Below are positions 8,173 through 15,992 of a DNA stretch of 64,000 nt, in pieces (within the stretch, counting starts at the first letter, position 1; the number at the start of each line of letters is the position of its first letter). The notes below the pieces were generated by a model. That model saw only the letters and a list, made by a program, of their open reading frames with translations, was not told where the DNA came from and made no database searches. The DNA lies in contig DASXWQ010000031.1 in the NCBI GenBank assembly GCA_036503555.1, positions 62,001-126,000 on the forward strand, in the 5' to 3' direction. Both the position numbers and the translations under genes were made by a program. The DNA is from Actinocatenispora sp036503555 (lineage in GTDB: Bacteria; Actinomycetota; Actinomycetes; Mycobacteriales; Micromonosporaceae).

Positions 8173-8221
8173 CGCCAGGGGCGGCGGCGGAGCGATTCGG
8201 ATGCGCGGGAAGATGGCAGCC

Positions 8222-8257
8222 ATGAACGAATCGCAGCGCAGCGGAGGCCGGCCGTGA
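8222..8257 (+). CDS. Possible 11-codon leader ORF overlapping the fumC start
   Basis: ATG at 8222 followed by ten sense codons (product MNESQRSGGRP) and a TGA that overlaps the fumC GTG as GTGA. It contains the GGAGG used as fumC ribosome-binding site. Inverted 8-mers GCGATTCG (8192-8199) and CGAATCGC (8227-8234) flank its start. It may couple or modulate fumC translation; it may equally be chance. Confidence 0.3.
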   Translation: MNESQRSGGRP

Positions 8258-9645
8258 GTGACGAGCAGTTCCGGATCGAGCACGACACGATGGGCGAGGT
8301 CCGGGTTCCGGCCCGGGCCAAGTGGCGGGCGCAGACGCAGCGCGCGGTGGAGAACTTCCCGATCTCCGGCCGTACGTTGGAGCACGCCCACATCGCGGCG
8401 TTGGCGCAGATCAAGGCCGCCGCGGCCAAGGTCAACGCCGAGCTGGGCGTGATCGACGCCGACGTGGCCGAGGCGATCCGGTCCGCCGCCGCCGAGGTCG
8501 TCGACGGCCGCTGGGACGCCGAGTTCCCGATCGACGTGTTCCAGACGGGTTCGGGTACCTCGTCCAACATGAACACGAACGAGGTGCTGGCGACGCTCGC
8601 CACCGAGCGCCTCGGCAAACCCGTCCACCCGAACGACCACGTGAACGCGTCCCAGTCGTCGAACGACGTGTTCCCGTCCTCGATCCACGTCGCCGCCACC
8701 GCCGCCGTCACCGGCGACCTGGTACCGGCGCTGGAGCACCTGTCCGCGGCGCTGGACGCCAAGGCGAAGGAGTTCGCCGAGGTCGTCAAGTCCGGGCGGA
8801 CGCACCTGATGGACGCCACGCCGGTCACCCTCGGCCAGGAGTTCGCCGGGTACGCGGCGCAGATGCGCTACGGCGTCGAGCGGCTCAACGCCTCGCTGCC
8901 CCGGCTGGCGGAGCTGCCGCTGGGCGGCACCGCGGTCGGCACCGGGATCAACACGCCCGCCGGGTTCTCCGCGCGGGTGATCGAGGAGCTGGCGGCCGCG
9001 ACCGGCCTGCCGCTGACCGAGGCGCGCGACCACTTCGAGGCGCAGGGCGCGCGGGACGGCCTGATCGAGGCGTCCGGGCAGCTCCGCACGATCGCGGCCG
9101 GGCTGTACAAGATCGTCAACGACCTGCGCTGGATGGGCTCCGGCCCGCGCGCCGGCCTCGGCGAGATCGCCCTGCCGGACCTCCAGCCCGGCTCGTCGAT
9201 CATGCCGGGCAAGGTGAACCCGGTCCTCCCCGAGGCGGTACGCCAGGTCGTCGCGCAGGTCATCGGCAACGACGCGACCGTCGCGTTCGGCGGCACCCTC
9301 GGCGACTTCGAGCTGAACGTGATGCTGCCGGTCATCGCGGTCAACGTCCTGGAGTCGGTACGCCTGCTGTCGAACGTCTCGCGGCTGCTCGCCGACCGCT
9401 GCGTCGCCGGCATCACCGCCAACGTCGACCGCTGCCGGGAGTACGCGGAGTCGTCGCCGTCGATCGTCACCCCGCTCAACCGCCACATCGGGTACGAGGA
9501 GGGCGCGGCGATCGCGAAGCAGGCCCTCAAGGAGCGCAAGACGATCCGTCAGGTCGTCATCGAGCGCGGGCACGTCGCCTCGGGGAAGCTCACCGAGGAG
9601 CAACTCGACCAGCTCCTCGACGTCCTTTCCATGACCCACCCGTAG
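8254..9645 (+). CDS. fumC: Class II fumarate hydratase
   Basis: A 463-residue iron-independent fumarase converting fumarate and malate in the TCA cycle. The family signature GSSIMPGKVNP is at about residues 314-324 and supplies the mobile catalytic-serine loop; the substrate-binding segments SGTSSNMNTNEV (about 107-118) and GRTHLMDATPV (about 181-191) are intact. Length is normal for the class. The GTG start at 8254 has GGAGG at a good distance and overlaps the end of a possible 11-codon leader ORF. The upstream Lrp-family gene reads the same way, but nothing in the sequence shows regulation by it. A perfect 12-bp hairpin follows and separates the gene from the convergent IclR gene. Confidence 0.95.
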   Translation: MSDEQFRIEHDTMGEVRVPARAKWRAQTQRAVENFPISGRTLEHAHIAALAQIKAAAAKVNAELGVIDADVAEAIRSAAAEVVDGRWDAEFPIDVFQTGSGTSSNMNTNEVLATLATERLGKPVHPNDHVNASQSSNDVFPSSIHVAATAAVTGDLVPALEHLSAALDAKAKEFAEVVKSGRTHLMDATPVTLGQEFAGYAAQMRYGVERLNASLPRLAELPLGGTAVGTGINTPAGFSARVIEELAAATGLPLTEARDHFEAQGARDGLIEASGQLRTIAAGLYKIVNDLRWMGSGPRAGLGEIALPDLQPGSSIMPGKVNPVLPEAVRQVVAQVIGNDATVAFGGTLGDFELNVMLPVIAVNVLESVRLLSNVSRLLADRCVAGITANVDRCREYAESSPSIVTPLNRHIGYEEGAAIAKQALKERKTIRQVVIERGHVASGKLTEEQLDQLLDVLSMTHP

Positions 9646-9658
9646 GTCGCCTCGGTCC

Positions 9659-9685
9659 GGCGGCGTGTCGTCACGACACGCCGCC
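9659..9685. terminator. Bidirectional terminator between fumC and iclR-type gene
   Basis: A perfect 12-bp stem (GGCGGCGTGTCG and complement) with a 3-nt TCA loop fills the gap between two convergent genes; its last base directly abuts the stop codon of the IclR-family gene. Confidence 0.75.
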
Positions 9686-10321
9686 CTAGAGCGCGGCGGC
9701 GAGGGCGTCAGCGGCGTGGCGTACGCGAGGCCCGGCGACGGACTCGTCGAGCGGGGCGAGCGCGACGACGCCGATGCTGGCGGCCAGGCCCTCGATGTCG
9801 AGGACGGGCGCGGCCACGCCGTACGCGCCGGACTGGAAGCCGCCGGCGGACGTGGTCCAGCCGCGTTCGCCGCGCCGGCCGGCGAGGATGGCGAGCCCAC
9901 CGGCGGCGGCGTCCAGCGGATGCCGCGACCCCGTCCGGTATGCGACGTGCAGCGTCGTCCACGACGGTTCAACGACGAGCAGGGCCAGCGCCTCCCCGGC
10001 GTCCTCCACGGTCAGGTGCGCGGTGGCGCCGAGATCCTCGGCGAGCCGCCGGAGCACCGGCAGTGCGGCGCCGGCGAGCAGCGGCTGGGCGCGCCGGGCG
10101 AGCGCGAGTACGCCGATGCCGAGCCGCAGCGGCCCGCCCGGCTCGCGGTGCAGCAGCCCGTGCGCGGCGAGGGTGGCCGCGAGGCGGTAGATCACCGTAC
10201 GACCGACGCCGAGGTGTTCGGCGGCCGCGGAGACCGAGACGCCCTCCGGGCGTTCGGCGACGAGCGTCAGCAGCCGCAGCCCCCGGTCCAGGGTCTGTGC
10301 CGTCTCCGCGGGCTTGTCCAC
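9686..10321 (-). CDS. IclR-family transcriptional regulator
   Basis: A 211-residue regulator with an N-terminal winged helix (TLDRGLRLLTLVAERPEGVS, AAAEHLGVGRTVIYRLAATL) and a C-terminal effector-binding domain of the IclR type. It is somewhat shorter than the usual 240-260 residues, and the effector domain ends soon after the PLDESVAGPRVRHAADALAA segment, so the last helix may be reduced. The GTG start at 10321 overlaps a perfect DnaA-box sequence (10314-10322), and a second copy lies 57 bp upstream of it. The gene is divergent from cysS, but no link in function is evident. Effector and targets unknown. Confidence 0.85.
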   Translation of the reverse strand: MDKPAETAQTLDRGLRLLTLVAERPEGVSVSAAAEHLGVGRTVIYRLAATLAAHGLLHREPGGPLRLGIGVLALARRAQPLLAGAALPVLRRLAEDLGATAHLTVEDAGEALALLVVEPSWTTLHVAYRTGSRHPLDAAAGGLAILAGRRGERGWTTSAGGFQSGAYGVAAPVLDIEGLAASIGVVALAPLDESVAGPRVRHAADALAAAL

Positions 10322-10379
10322 AGCGGGACCCTACCGGTCGTCCACTCCGACCGGGGTCGATGCCGGGTGGTTGTCCACA
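10314..10379. promoter_or_regulatory. Two perfect DnaA boxes between the IclR gene and cysS
   Basis: TTGTCCACA occurs exactly at 10314-10322 and again at 10371-10379, same orientation, 57 bp apart. The first overlaps the start codon of the IclR-family gene. Both lie in the 100-bp divergent promoter region, where DnaA binding could affect either gene. There is no dnaA or dnaN here and no larger box cluster, so this is not an origin. Confidence 0.45.
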
Positions 10380-10410
10380 GGGCAGGGCGGGCAGCGCGCG
10401 CATGGACCGT

Positions 10411-10416
10411 TACGCT
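10411..10416 (+). promoter_or_regulatory. Leaderless -10 box of cysS
   Basis: TACGCT ends 6 nt before the GTG at 10423, with no ribosome-binding site in the gap. This fixes the cysS start within a reading frame that is open far upstream. Confidence 0.5.
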
Positions 10417-10422
10417 TTCAGG

Positions 10423-11847
10423 GTGAGCCTGCAGCTTTATGACACCGCGACCCGCTCGGTGCGGGACTTCGTCCCGCGGGAAGCCGGCAAGGCGGGCATC
10501 TACCTGTGTGGTGTCACCGTGCAGAGCCCGCCCCACATCGGTCACCTCCGGTCCGGCGTCAACTACGACGTGCTGCGTCGATGGCTCGAACACCGGGACC
10601 TCGAGGTCCGGTTCATCCGCAACATCACCGACATCGACGACAAGGTGTTGCAACGCGCCCTCGACGAGGCCGTTCCGTACTGGTCGATCGCGTACCGGAA
10701 CGAGCGGCTCCTCGACGACGCGTACGACGCGGTCGGTGTCGAGCTGCCGACCTACGAGCCGCGCGCCACCGGCCACATCCCGGAGATGCACCAGCTCATC
10801 CAGCGCCTCATCGATCGCGACCACGCGTACGTGACGGACGCCGGCGAGGTCTACTTCGACGTCTCGTCGTGGCCGGCGTACGGGGCGCTGTCGGGGCAGA
10901 AGCCGGACGAGATGCGCCGCCAGTCGGCGGAGCCGCCCGCGCCGGACAAGCGCAACCCGCTGGACTTCGCGCTGTGGAAGGGCGTGAAGCCGTCCGAGCC
11001 GCAGGACGCGTACTGGCCGTCGCCGTGGGGGCGCGGCCGGCCCGGCTGGCACATCGAGTGCTCCGCGATGACCTGGCGTTACCTGGGCGAGGAGTTCGAC
11101 ATCCACGGCGGCGGCCGGGACATCCAGTTCCCGCACCACGAGAACGAGGTGGCCCAGTCGAAGGCGGCCGGCTACGGCTTCGCCCGCTACTGGGTGCACA
11201 ACGGCCCGCTCAACATGGCCGGCGAGAAGATGAGCAAGTCGATCGGCAACGTGGTCGGCCTGCCCGAGCTGGCCGCCCACGGCATCCGGCCCGCCGAGCT
11301 GCGTTACTACCTGGCGTTCCCGCACTACCGCTCGGTCATCGACTTCTCGTACGAGGCGCTCGACGAGGCGGCGGCGGGCTACCGGCGGATCGAGGGGTTC
11401 GTGCAGCGCGCCGTCGAGCAGGTCGGCGCGGTCGAGCCCGGCCCGGTACCGGCGGACTTCACCGCCGCGATGGACGAGGACCTGAACACTCCGCGCGCGT
11501 TCGCCACCGTGCACGACGCGGTACGTGAGGGCAACGCCGCGCTGGCCGGTGGTGACCGCGCGGCGGCGTCCGCCGCGCTGGCCGGTGTACGCGGGATGCT
11601 CGGTCTGCTCGGCCTCGACCCGCTCGCCGCGCAGTGGCGGCAGGAGTCCGGCGACGACCTGCGGTCCACTGTGGACAAGCTCGTGGCGCATGCGCTGGAG
11701 CGCCGGGAGAAGGCGCGGGCCGACCGGGACTGGTCGACCGCGGACGCGGTACGCGACCAGCTCAAGCAGGCCGGCGTGTTGCTCGAAGACACCCCGCACG
11801 GTCCACGGTGGACCCTCGCGGACAACCCGACGGATGGTAGTTCCTGA
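10423..11847 (+). CDS. cysS: Cysteinyl-tRNA synthetase
   Basis: A 474-residue class I synthetase charging tRNA-Cys. It starts MSLQLYDTATRSVRDFVP and shows the HIGH motif as PPHIGHLRSG (near residue 37), the KMSKS motif as GEKMSKSIGN (near 269), and the zinc ligands expected in YLCGVTV and HIECSAMTW. The paralogue MshC of mycothiol synthesis is similar, but length, the full C-terminal DALR-like region and the overlap with rlmB all favour CysS. The frame is open for 161 codons upstream; the GTG at 10423 is chosen because the family N-terminus starts there and TACGCT lies 6 nt before. Its stop overlaps the rlmB ATG by one base. Two TCCACNGTGGA palindromes lie inside (11665, 11802), the first including a perfect DnaA box. 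Confidence 0.93.
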   Translation: MSLQLYDTATRSVRDFVPREAGKAGIYLCGVTVQSPPHIGHLRSGVNYDVLRRWLEHRDLEVRFIRNITDIDDKVLQRALDEAVPYWSIAYRNERLLDDAYDAVGVELPTYEPRATGHIPEMHQLIQRLIDRDHAYVTDAGEVYFDVSSWPAYGALSGQKPDEMRRQSAEPPAPDKRNPLDFALWKGVKPSEPQDAYWPSPWGRGRPGWHIECSAMTWRYLGEEFDIHGGGRDIQFPHHENEVAQSKAAGYGFARYWVHNGPLNMAGEKMSKSIGNVVGLPELAAHGIRPAELRYYLAFPHYRSVIDFSYEALDEAAAGYRRIEGFVQRAVEQVGAVEPGPVPADFTAAMDEDLNTPRAFATVHDAVREGNAALAGGDRAAASAALAGVRGMLGLLGLDPLAAQWRQESGDDLRSTVDKLVAHALERREKARADRDWSTADAVRDQLKQAGVLLEDTPHGPRWTLADNPTDGSS

Positions 11848-12902
11848 TGGCCGGCAACTCGCAACGCCGTAACCGCCGCACCTCGTCGAAGAAGGACCGC
11901 AACGTCGGCTCCGGCGGCAAGGGGCGGCAGTCGCTCGCCGGCCGCGGGCGCACGCTGCCGGCCGACGAGCGGCCGTGGCACAAGAAGTTCAGCCCGGGTG
12001 AGGGCGAGGAGCTGCCGAAGCGTACGGCGTGGAAGCAGGAGAAGGAGCGGCGCAAGGCCGCCGCCGAGGGACGGCCGGCGCCGAAGGCCGGTCAGCGCAA
12101 GCAGACCACGACCCGGTCCGGCCCGCGGGTGTCCCCGGGCCGGCGCGCCGCCGCCGCGAAGGACGCCCCGGAGCTGCTCGTCGGGCGCAACCCGGTCGTC
12201 GAGGCGCTGCGCGCGCACGTCCCGGTCACTGCGCTCTACGTGGCGCAGGGCATCGAGCTGGACGAGCGCACCACCGAAGCCGTGCGTACCGCCGGCGACC
12301 GGGGCATCGCGATCATGGAGGTGAGCCGCGCCGAGCTGGACCGGCTCACCGGCGGCGTGCTGCACCAGGGCATCGGCGTCCAGGTCCCGACGTACGAGTA
12401 CGAGCCGTTCGAGGATCTGCTCGCCGCGTCCGGCGAGTCGACCGCGCCGCTGCTGGTGGCGCTCGACGGTGTCACCGACCCGCGCAACCTCGGCGCGATC
12501 GTACGGTCGGCCGCGGCGTTCGGCGCGCAGGGCGTGTTCCTGCCGGCCCGGCGTTCGGCGGGCATGACGGCCACCGCCTGGCGTACCTCGGCGGGGGCCG
12601 CGGCCCGGCTCCCCGTCGCCCAGGTGACCAACATGACCCGCGCGCTCAAGCAGTGCCAGCAGGCCGGCTACCTCGCGGTCGGCCTGGCCGCCGACGGCGA
12701 GGTCCCGCTGTACGAGCTGGAGGCCGCCGTCGACCCGGTCGTCCTCGTCGTCGGCTCGGAGGGCCGCGGCCTGTCCCGCCTCGTCGGCGAGACCTGCGAC
12801 ATGCGGGTGTCCATCCCGATCTCCTCCGAGATCGAGTCGCTCAACGCGTCGGTCGCCACCGCGGTCGCCCTGGCCGAGGTCTCCCGCCGCCGTCGCTCTT
12901 AG
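11847..12902 (+). CDS. rlmB: 23S rRNA 2'-O-ribose methyltransferase (RlmB/SpoU family)
   Basis: A 351-residue SPOUT methyltransferase, second gene of the cysS operon (TGATG overlap). The N-terminal 100 residues are a basic, disordered extension rich in K, R and G (actinobacterial trait), then a substrate-binding domain (ELLVGRNPVVEALRAHVPV) and the knotted catalytic domain with motif 1 LDGVTDPRNLGAIVRSAAAF, motif 2 VLVVGSEGRGLSRLV and motif 3 IPISSEIESLNASVATAVAL. E. coli RlmB methylates G2251 of 23S rRNA using S-adenosylmethionine; the same target is likely but not proven here. A short hairpin (12924-12940) follows. Confidence 0.9.
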   Translation: MAGNSQRRNRRTSSKKDRNVGSGGKGRQSLAGRGRTLPADERPWHKKFSPGEGEELPKRTAWKQEKERRKAAAEGRPAPKAGQRKQTTTRSGPRVSPGRRAAAAKDAPELLVGRNPVVEALRAHVPVTALYVAQGIELDERTTEAVRTAGDRGIAIMEVSRAELDRLTGGVLHQGIGVQVPTYEYEPFEDLLAASGESTAPLLVALDGVTDPRNLGAIVRSAAAFGAQGVFLPARRSAGMTATAWRTSAGAAARLPVAQVTNMTRALKQCQQAGYLAVGLAADGEVPLYELEAAVDPVVLVVGSEGRGLSRLVGETCDMRVSIPISSEIESLNASVATAVALAEVSRRRRS

Positions 12903-12923
12903 GGTCGCCGCGCCGGCCCGGGC

Positions 12924-12940
12924 TGGGGTTTCGAACCCCA
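12924..12940 (+). terminator. Small hairpin after rlmB
   Basis: TGGGGTT-TCG-AACCCCA, a perfect 7-bp stem with a 3-nt loop, 21 bp after the rlmB stop. Weak but plausibly the operon terminator. Confidence 0.4.
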
Positions 12941-12969
12941 ACGAGGGCCCTGGTCCCGGGCGTGGGACG

Positions 12970-13023
12970 GCGCACATGGTGCGCACATGGGGGCGGCGGA
13001 GCCTTGGCCCGCGTTCGTACGAT
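12970..13023 (+). promoter_or_regulatory. Candidate promoter region of the Hsp70-like gene
   Basis: Two direct copies of GCGCACATGG (12970-12979 and 12981-12990, period 11 bp) lie upstream of a TACGAT -10 box at 13018-13023. The predicted start near 13030 leaves a leader of about 33 nt carrying GGAGGAAG at 13051. Direct repeats at one helical turn could bind a regulator. Confidence 0.35.
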
Positions 13024-13062
13024 CGGACGGGCCCATGCCGTCGCCAGTACGGAGGAAGCACC

Positions 13063-15780
13063 GTGACCACGCCAGACCAGCAGGGCTACGCGCTCGGTGT
13101 CGACCTTGGCACGTCGAACACCGTCGCGGTGGTGCGTTCCCCGGACGGGCGGACGCGGCCCCTGCTGTTCGACGGGCAGCCGATCATGCCGTCGACGGTG
13201 TTCCTCGACGACGATGGCCGGATGCACGTGGGCCGGGACGCGCAGCGGATGGCGCAGCTCGACCCGGCGCGGTGCGAGCCGAACCCCAAGCGCCGCATCG
13301 ACGAGCCGTCCGTGCTGCTCGGCGACCGCGAGGTGCCGGTCGTACGGTTGCTGGCCGCGCTGCTGCGGGAGATCGCGACGAAGGCCGTCGAGACCGTCGG
13401 GTTCCTGCCGCCGACCGCGATCACGCACCCGGCGGCGTGGGGGCCGACCCGCCGCGGCGTCCTCACCGAGGCGGTACGCCAGGCGGGTTGGCCGCCGGTG
13501 CTGCTCGTACCGGAGCCGATCGCCGCGGCGCGCTACTTCGCCCAGGTGATGCGGCGGCCGGTGCCGGTCGGCTCCGCGATCGCCGTGTTCGACTTCGGCG
13601 GCGGCACGCTCGACGTGGCGATCGTCCGCAACGACGGCCACGCGTACGCGGTGGTCGGGTCCGGCGGCGACGAGCGGCTCGGCGGGCTCGACCTGGACGC
13701 GGCGCTGGTCGCCCAGGTCGGCGGGTTGATCGGCCGGCAGCACCCGCAGATCTGGCGGCACCTGTCGGAGCCGACGTCGACCGCCGACCGGCGGTACCGC
13801 CGGCTGTTCTGGGAGGACGTACGCGGGGCGAAGGAGATGCTGTCCCGGTCGACGACCGCGCCGGTGCCCGTACCCGGCGTGGACAGCGCGGTGCACCTGA
13901 CCCGGGAGGAGTTGGAGCGGCTGACCGAGCCGCTGCTGTCCCGGGCGGTGCAGGCGACCGAGCAGACGATCGCGCGGGCCGGGATGCGGCCCGACCAGCT
14001 CGCCGGGCTGTTCCTGGTCGGCGGGTCCAGCCGGGTACCGATGGCGGCGCGGATGCTGCACGCCCGGCTCGGCATCGCCCCGACGGTGTTGGAACAGCCG
14101 GAGCTGCCGGTCGCGGAGGGCGCGCTGGCCGAGCTGGCCCCGCCGGTCGACGCGACCCGGACCGACCCGGCGCAGGTGTCCGCGATGCCGTTCCCGATGT
14201 CGGCGGCGCCGGCGAGCGGGATGCCGGTCAGCGCCGTGCCCGGGCAGTCCAGCCCGGTGTCCGGGGTGCCGACCTCGCCCGGCGGGCCGCCGCCGGGACC
14301 GTACCCACCGCACGGGCCGACCTCGCCCGGGCCGTACGCGACGGGGATGCCGGACTTCGGGCCGCCGCCACCGGCTCCGTGGTACAAGCGGAAACACCTC
14401 GTGTTCCCGGGCGTGGCCGCGGTCGTCGTGCTGCTCGTCGTGGGTGCCTTCGCGCTGTTCTACTCGAAGTACTCGGAGCGCGACTTCGACAGCATGAAGG
14501 ACGTCGGCACGGTGAAGTACTCGTCGGAGAGCCCGAGCTACGCGTACGTCAGCCTGGTCGGCGGCACGGCGTACCTGACCGACATCGACAGCGACGGCAA
14601 GGCCACGGTGCGGTCCGTCGCGCTCGACGACAAGGTCGGCGACGCGAAGAAGCTCGCGACGCTCGACTCCGACGGCGCCACCTGGGCGGAGTGGGCGATC
14701 GCGCACCCCGGCGGGATCGAGCTGCAGTACGGCACCAACGGCGACGCGCCCGGCAAGTACGAGATGGTCAACCCGGACACGGGGAGGACCTGGACCAACA
14801 CGCCGAGCAGCGACGACGACTCGTACACGGTGCTGGCGAAGGCCGGCGTGGTGCTGCACAGCGGCACCGACGGCACCGTCGAAGGGCTCGACCTGAGGAC
14901 CGGAAAACGCAGGTGGGGCCCGAAGAAGGAATACGGCTCGGTCAACGTGGAGAGCCGGCCGGAGGACATGGCCGGCGCCGCCTGGTTCGGCGACGCGTCG
15001 CCGTTCGAAAAGGCCGATGTGGACCGCAAGGTCGTCGTCGTCAACGACAAGGGACTCGCGCGCGTGATCGACCCGGCTACCGGCGGAGTCGTCGGTGACC
15101 CGGCGACGGTCGACACCGGGGACGGCATCAGTGGCGACGCCAGCACCCAGACCGTCGTCAACGGCATGATGGTCGACGCGACGAGCGGCTCCAACTACCA
15201 GATCCGGGCGTACGCGCTGAACGCGATGAGCAACCCGAAGTGGACCTACCGGGAGCCGTCGAACCGCAAGGTCGACTGGATCTCACCGTGCGGCGAGGAC
15301 CAGTCGCTGGTCTGCGTCAAGGACCACGTCCCGTCCGACACCTCCGACACGGCCGCCGAGGCGAAGACCGATCGGCTCGTGGTCCTGAAACTGGCCGGTG
15401 ACGGCAAGCCGGTGTGGACCCGGAAGATGGCGGGCCTGGACAGCGTGTTCCCGGTCGGCGACCGACTGGTCGTCAACACGGTGGTCGACGGCGACCCGCA
15501 CACCACCGTGTACGACGACGACTTCGAGAAGGTCGACGTCGACTTCGGCAACACCGAGTCGGCGCGGGTCGACGACGCCACCGTGCTCGGCGTCGACGGC
15601 GTGGCCACCGGGGACTCCACATCGGCCGAGGACTGGAGCATGAACGGCAACGGCGTGCAGTCCGGCCACACGAAGACGCTCGGCAAGATCAGTGCCGACC
15701 TGGGTCGGTGCGAGTGGACCGACCGGTACATGGCGTGCCCCGGTGACGACGGGTTCGAGTTCTGGCAGTTTCGGAAGTAG
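13063..15780 (+). CDS. Membrane-anchored Hsp70-like protein with extracellular propeller-like domain
   Basis: A 905-residue three-part protein. Residues 1 to about 370 are an Hsp70/DnaK-type ATPase with phosphate-1 loop GVDLGTSNTVAVV, phosphate-2 loop FDFGGGTLDVAIV and adenosine motif LFLVGGSSRVPMAARML. No DnaK substrate-binding domain follows. Instead there is a Pro/Gly/Met-rich linker (about 370-440), one membrane helix (about 447-468) and about 430 residues outside the membrane with repeats such as GLDLRTGKRRWG and LKLAGDGKPVWTRKM, resembling PQQ/WD-like beta-propeller blades. The likely topology puts the ATPase in the cytoplasm and the propeller outside. The GTG at 13063 follows GGAGGAAG and begins just before the ATPase fold; the frame is open 29 codons upstream. 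Function is unknown; coupling of an outside sensor or wall contact to a cytoplasmic ATPase is inference. Confidence 0.85.
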   Translation: MTTPDQQGYALGVDLGTSNTVAVVRSPDGRTRPLLFDGQPIMPSTVFLDDDGRMHVGRDAQRMAQLDPARCEPNPKRRIDEPSVLLGDREVPVVRLLAALLREIATKAVETVGFLPPTAITHPAAWGPTRRGVLTEAVRQAGWPPVLLVPEPIAAARYFAQVMRRPVPVGSAIAVFDFGGGTLDVAIVRNDGHAYAVVGSGGDERLGGLDLDAALVAQVGGLIGRQHPQIWRHLSEPTSTADRRYRRLFWEDVRGAKEMLSRSTTAPVPVPGVDSAVHLTREELERLTEPLLSRAVQATEQTIARAGMRPDQLAGLFLVGGSSRVPMAARMLHARLGIAPTVLEQPELPVAEGALAELAPPVDATRTDPAQVSAMPFPMSAAPASGMPVSAVPGQSSPVSGVPTSPGGPPPGPYPPHGPTSPGPYATGMPDFGPPPPAPWYKRKHLVFPGVAAVVVLLVVGAFALFYSKYSERDFDSMKDVGTVKYSSESPSYAYVSLVGGTAYLTDIDSDGKATVRSVALDDKVGDAKKLATLDSDGATWAEWAIAHPGGIELQYGTNGDAPGKYEMVNPDTGRTWTNTPSSDDDSYTVLAKAGVVLHSGTDGTVEGLDLRTGKRRWGPKKEYGSVNVESRPEDMAGAAWFGDASPFEKADVDRKVVVVNDKGLARVIDPATGGVVGDPATVDTGDGISGDASTQTVVNGMMVDATSGSNYQIRAYALNAMSNPKWTYREPSNRKVDWISPCGEDQSLVCVKDHVPSDTSDTAAEAKTDRLVVLKLAGDGKPVWTRKMAGLDSVFPVGDRLVVNTVVDGDPHTTVYDDDFEKVDVDFGNTESARVDDATVLGVDGVATGDSTSAEDWSMNGNGVQSGHTKTLGKISADLGRCEWTDRYMACPGDDGFEFWQFRK

Positions 15781-15923
15781 GGCGGCAACCTTGCCGGATC
15801 CGGCCCCGAAACGGTCGGACCGGTCGCAGAATGGGAGACGCCCAGGCACTTCCCGTTGGTGTCGAGGTTCGCACGGTCGCCGTCCGCGCGCGCCCAGGCA
15901 TCCGCGATAACGAGTAGGGACAG

Positions 15924-15957
15924 CAAGAGGGCGCCGGCCCAGGCCGGCGCCCTCTTG
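15924..15957. terminator. Bidirectional terminator between the Hsp70-like gene and msiK
   Basis: A perfect 16-bp inverted repeat with a 2-nt CA centre; the outer pairs are CAAGAG/CTCTTG, giving a short T-rich end in both directions. It sits between convergent genes. Confidence 0.8.
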
Positions 15958-15992
15958 TCGCGCTGTCGGGCGGGAGTCCCGCCCGCCGAAAC

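Noticed and set aside
10314..11678. Possible replication origin because of three perfect DnaA boxes
   Set aside because: There are too few boxes, no A/T-rich unwinding region, and no dnaA, dnaN or gyrase genes; the genes are ordinary housekeeping genes.
12924..12940. T-arm-like sequence that could be a tRNA fragment or attachment site
   Set aside because: Only the short TGGGGTT-TCG-AACCCCA stem is present; no acceptor or anticodon arm can be built around it. A simple hairpin after rlmB is the better reading.
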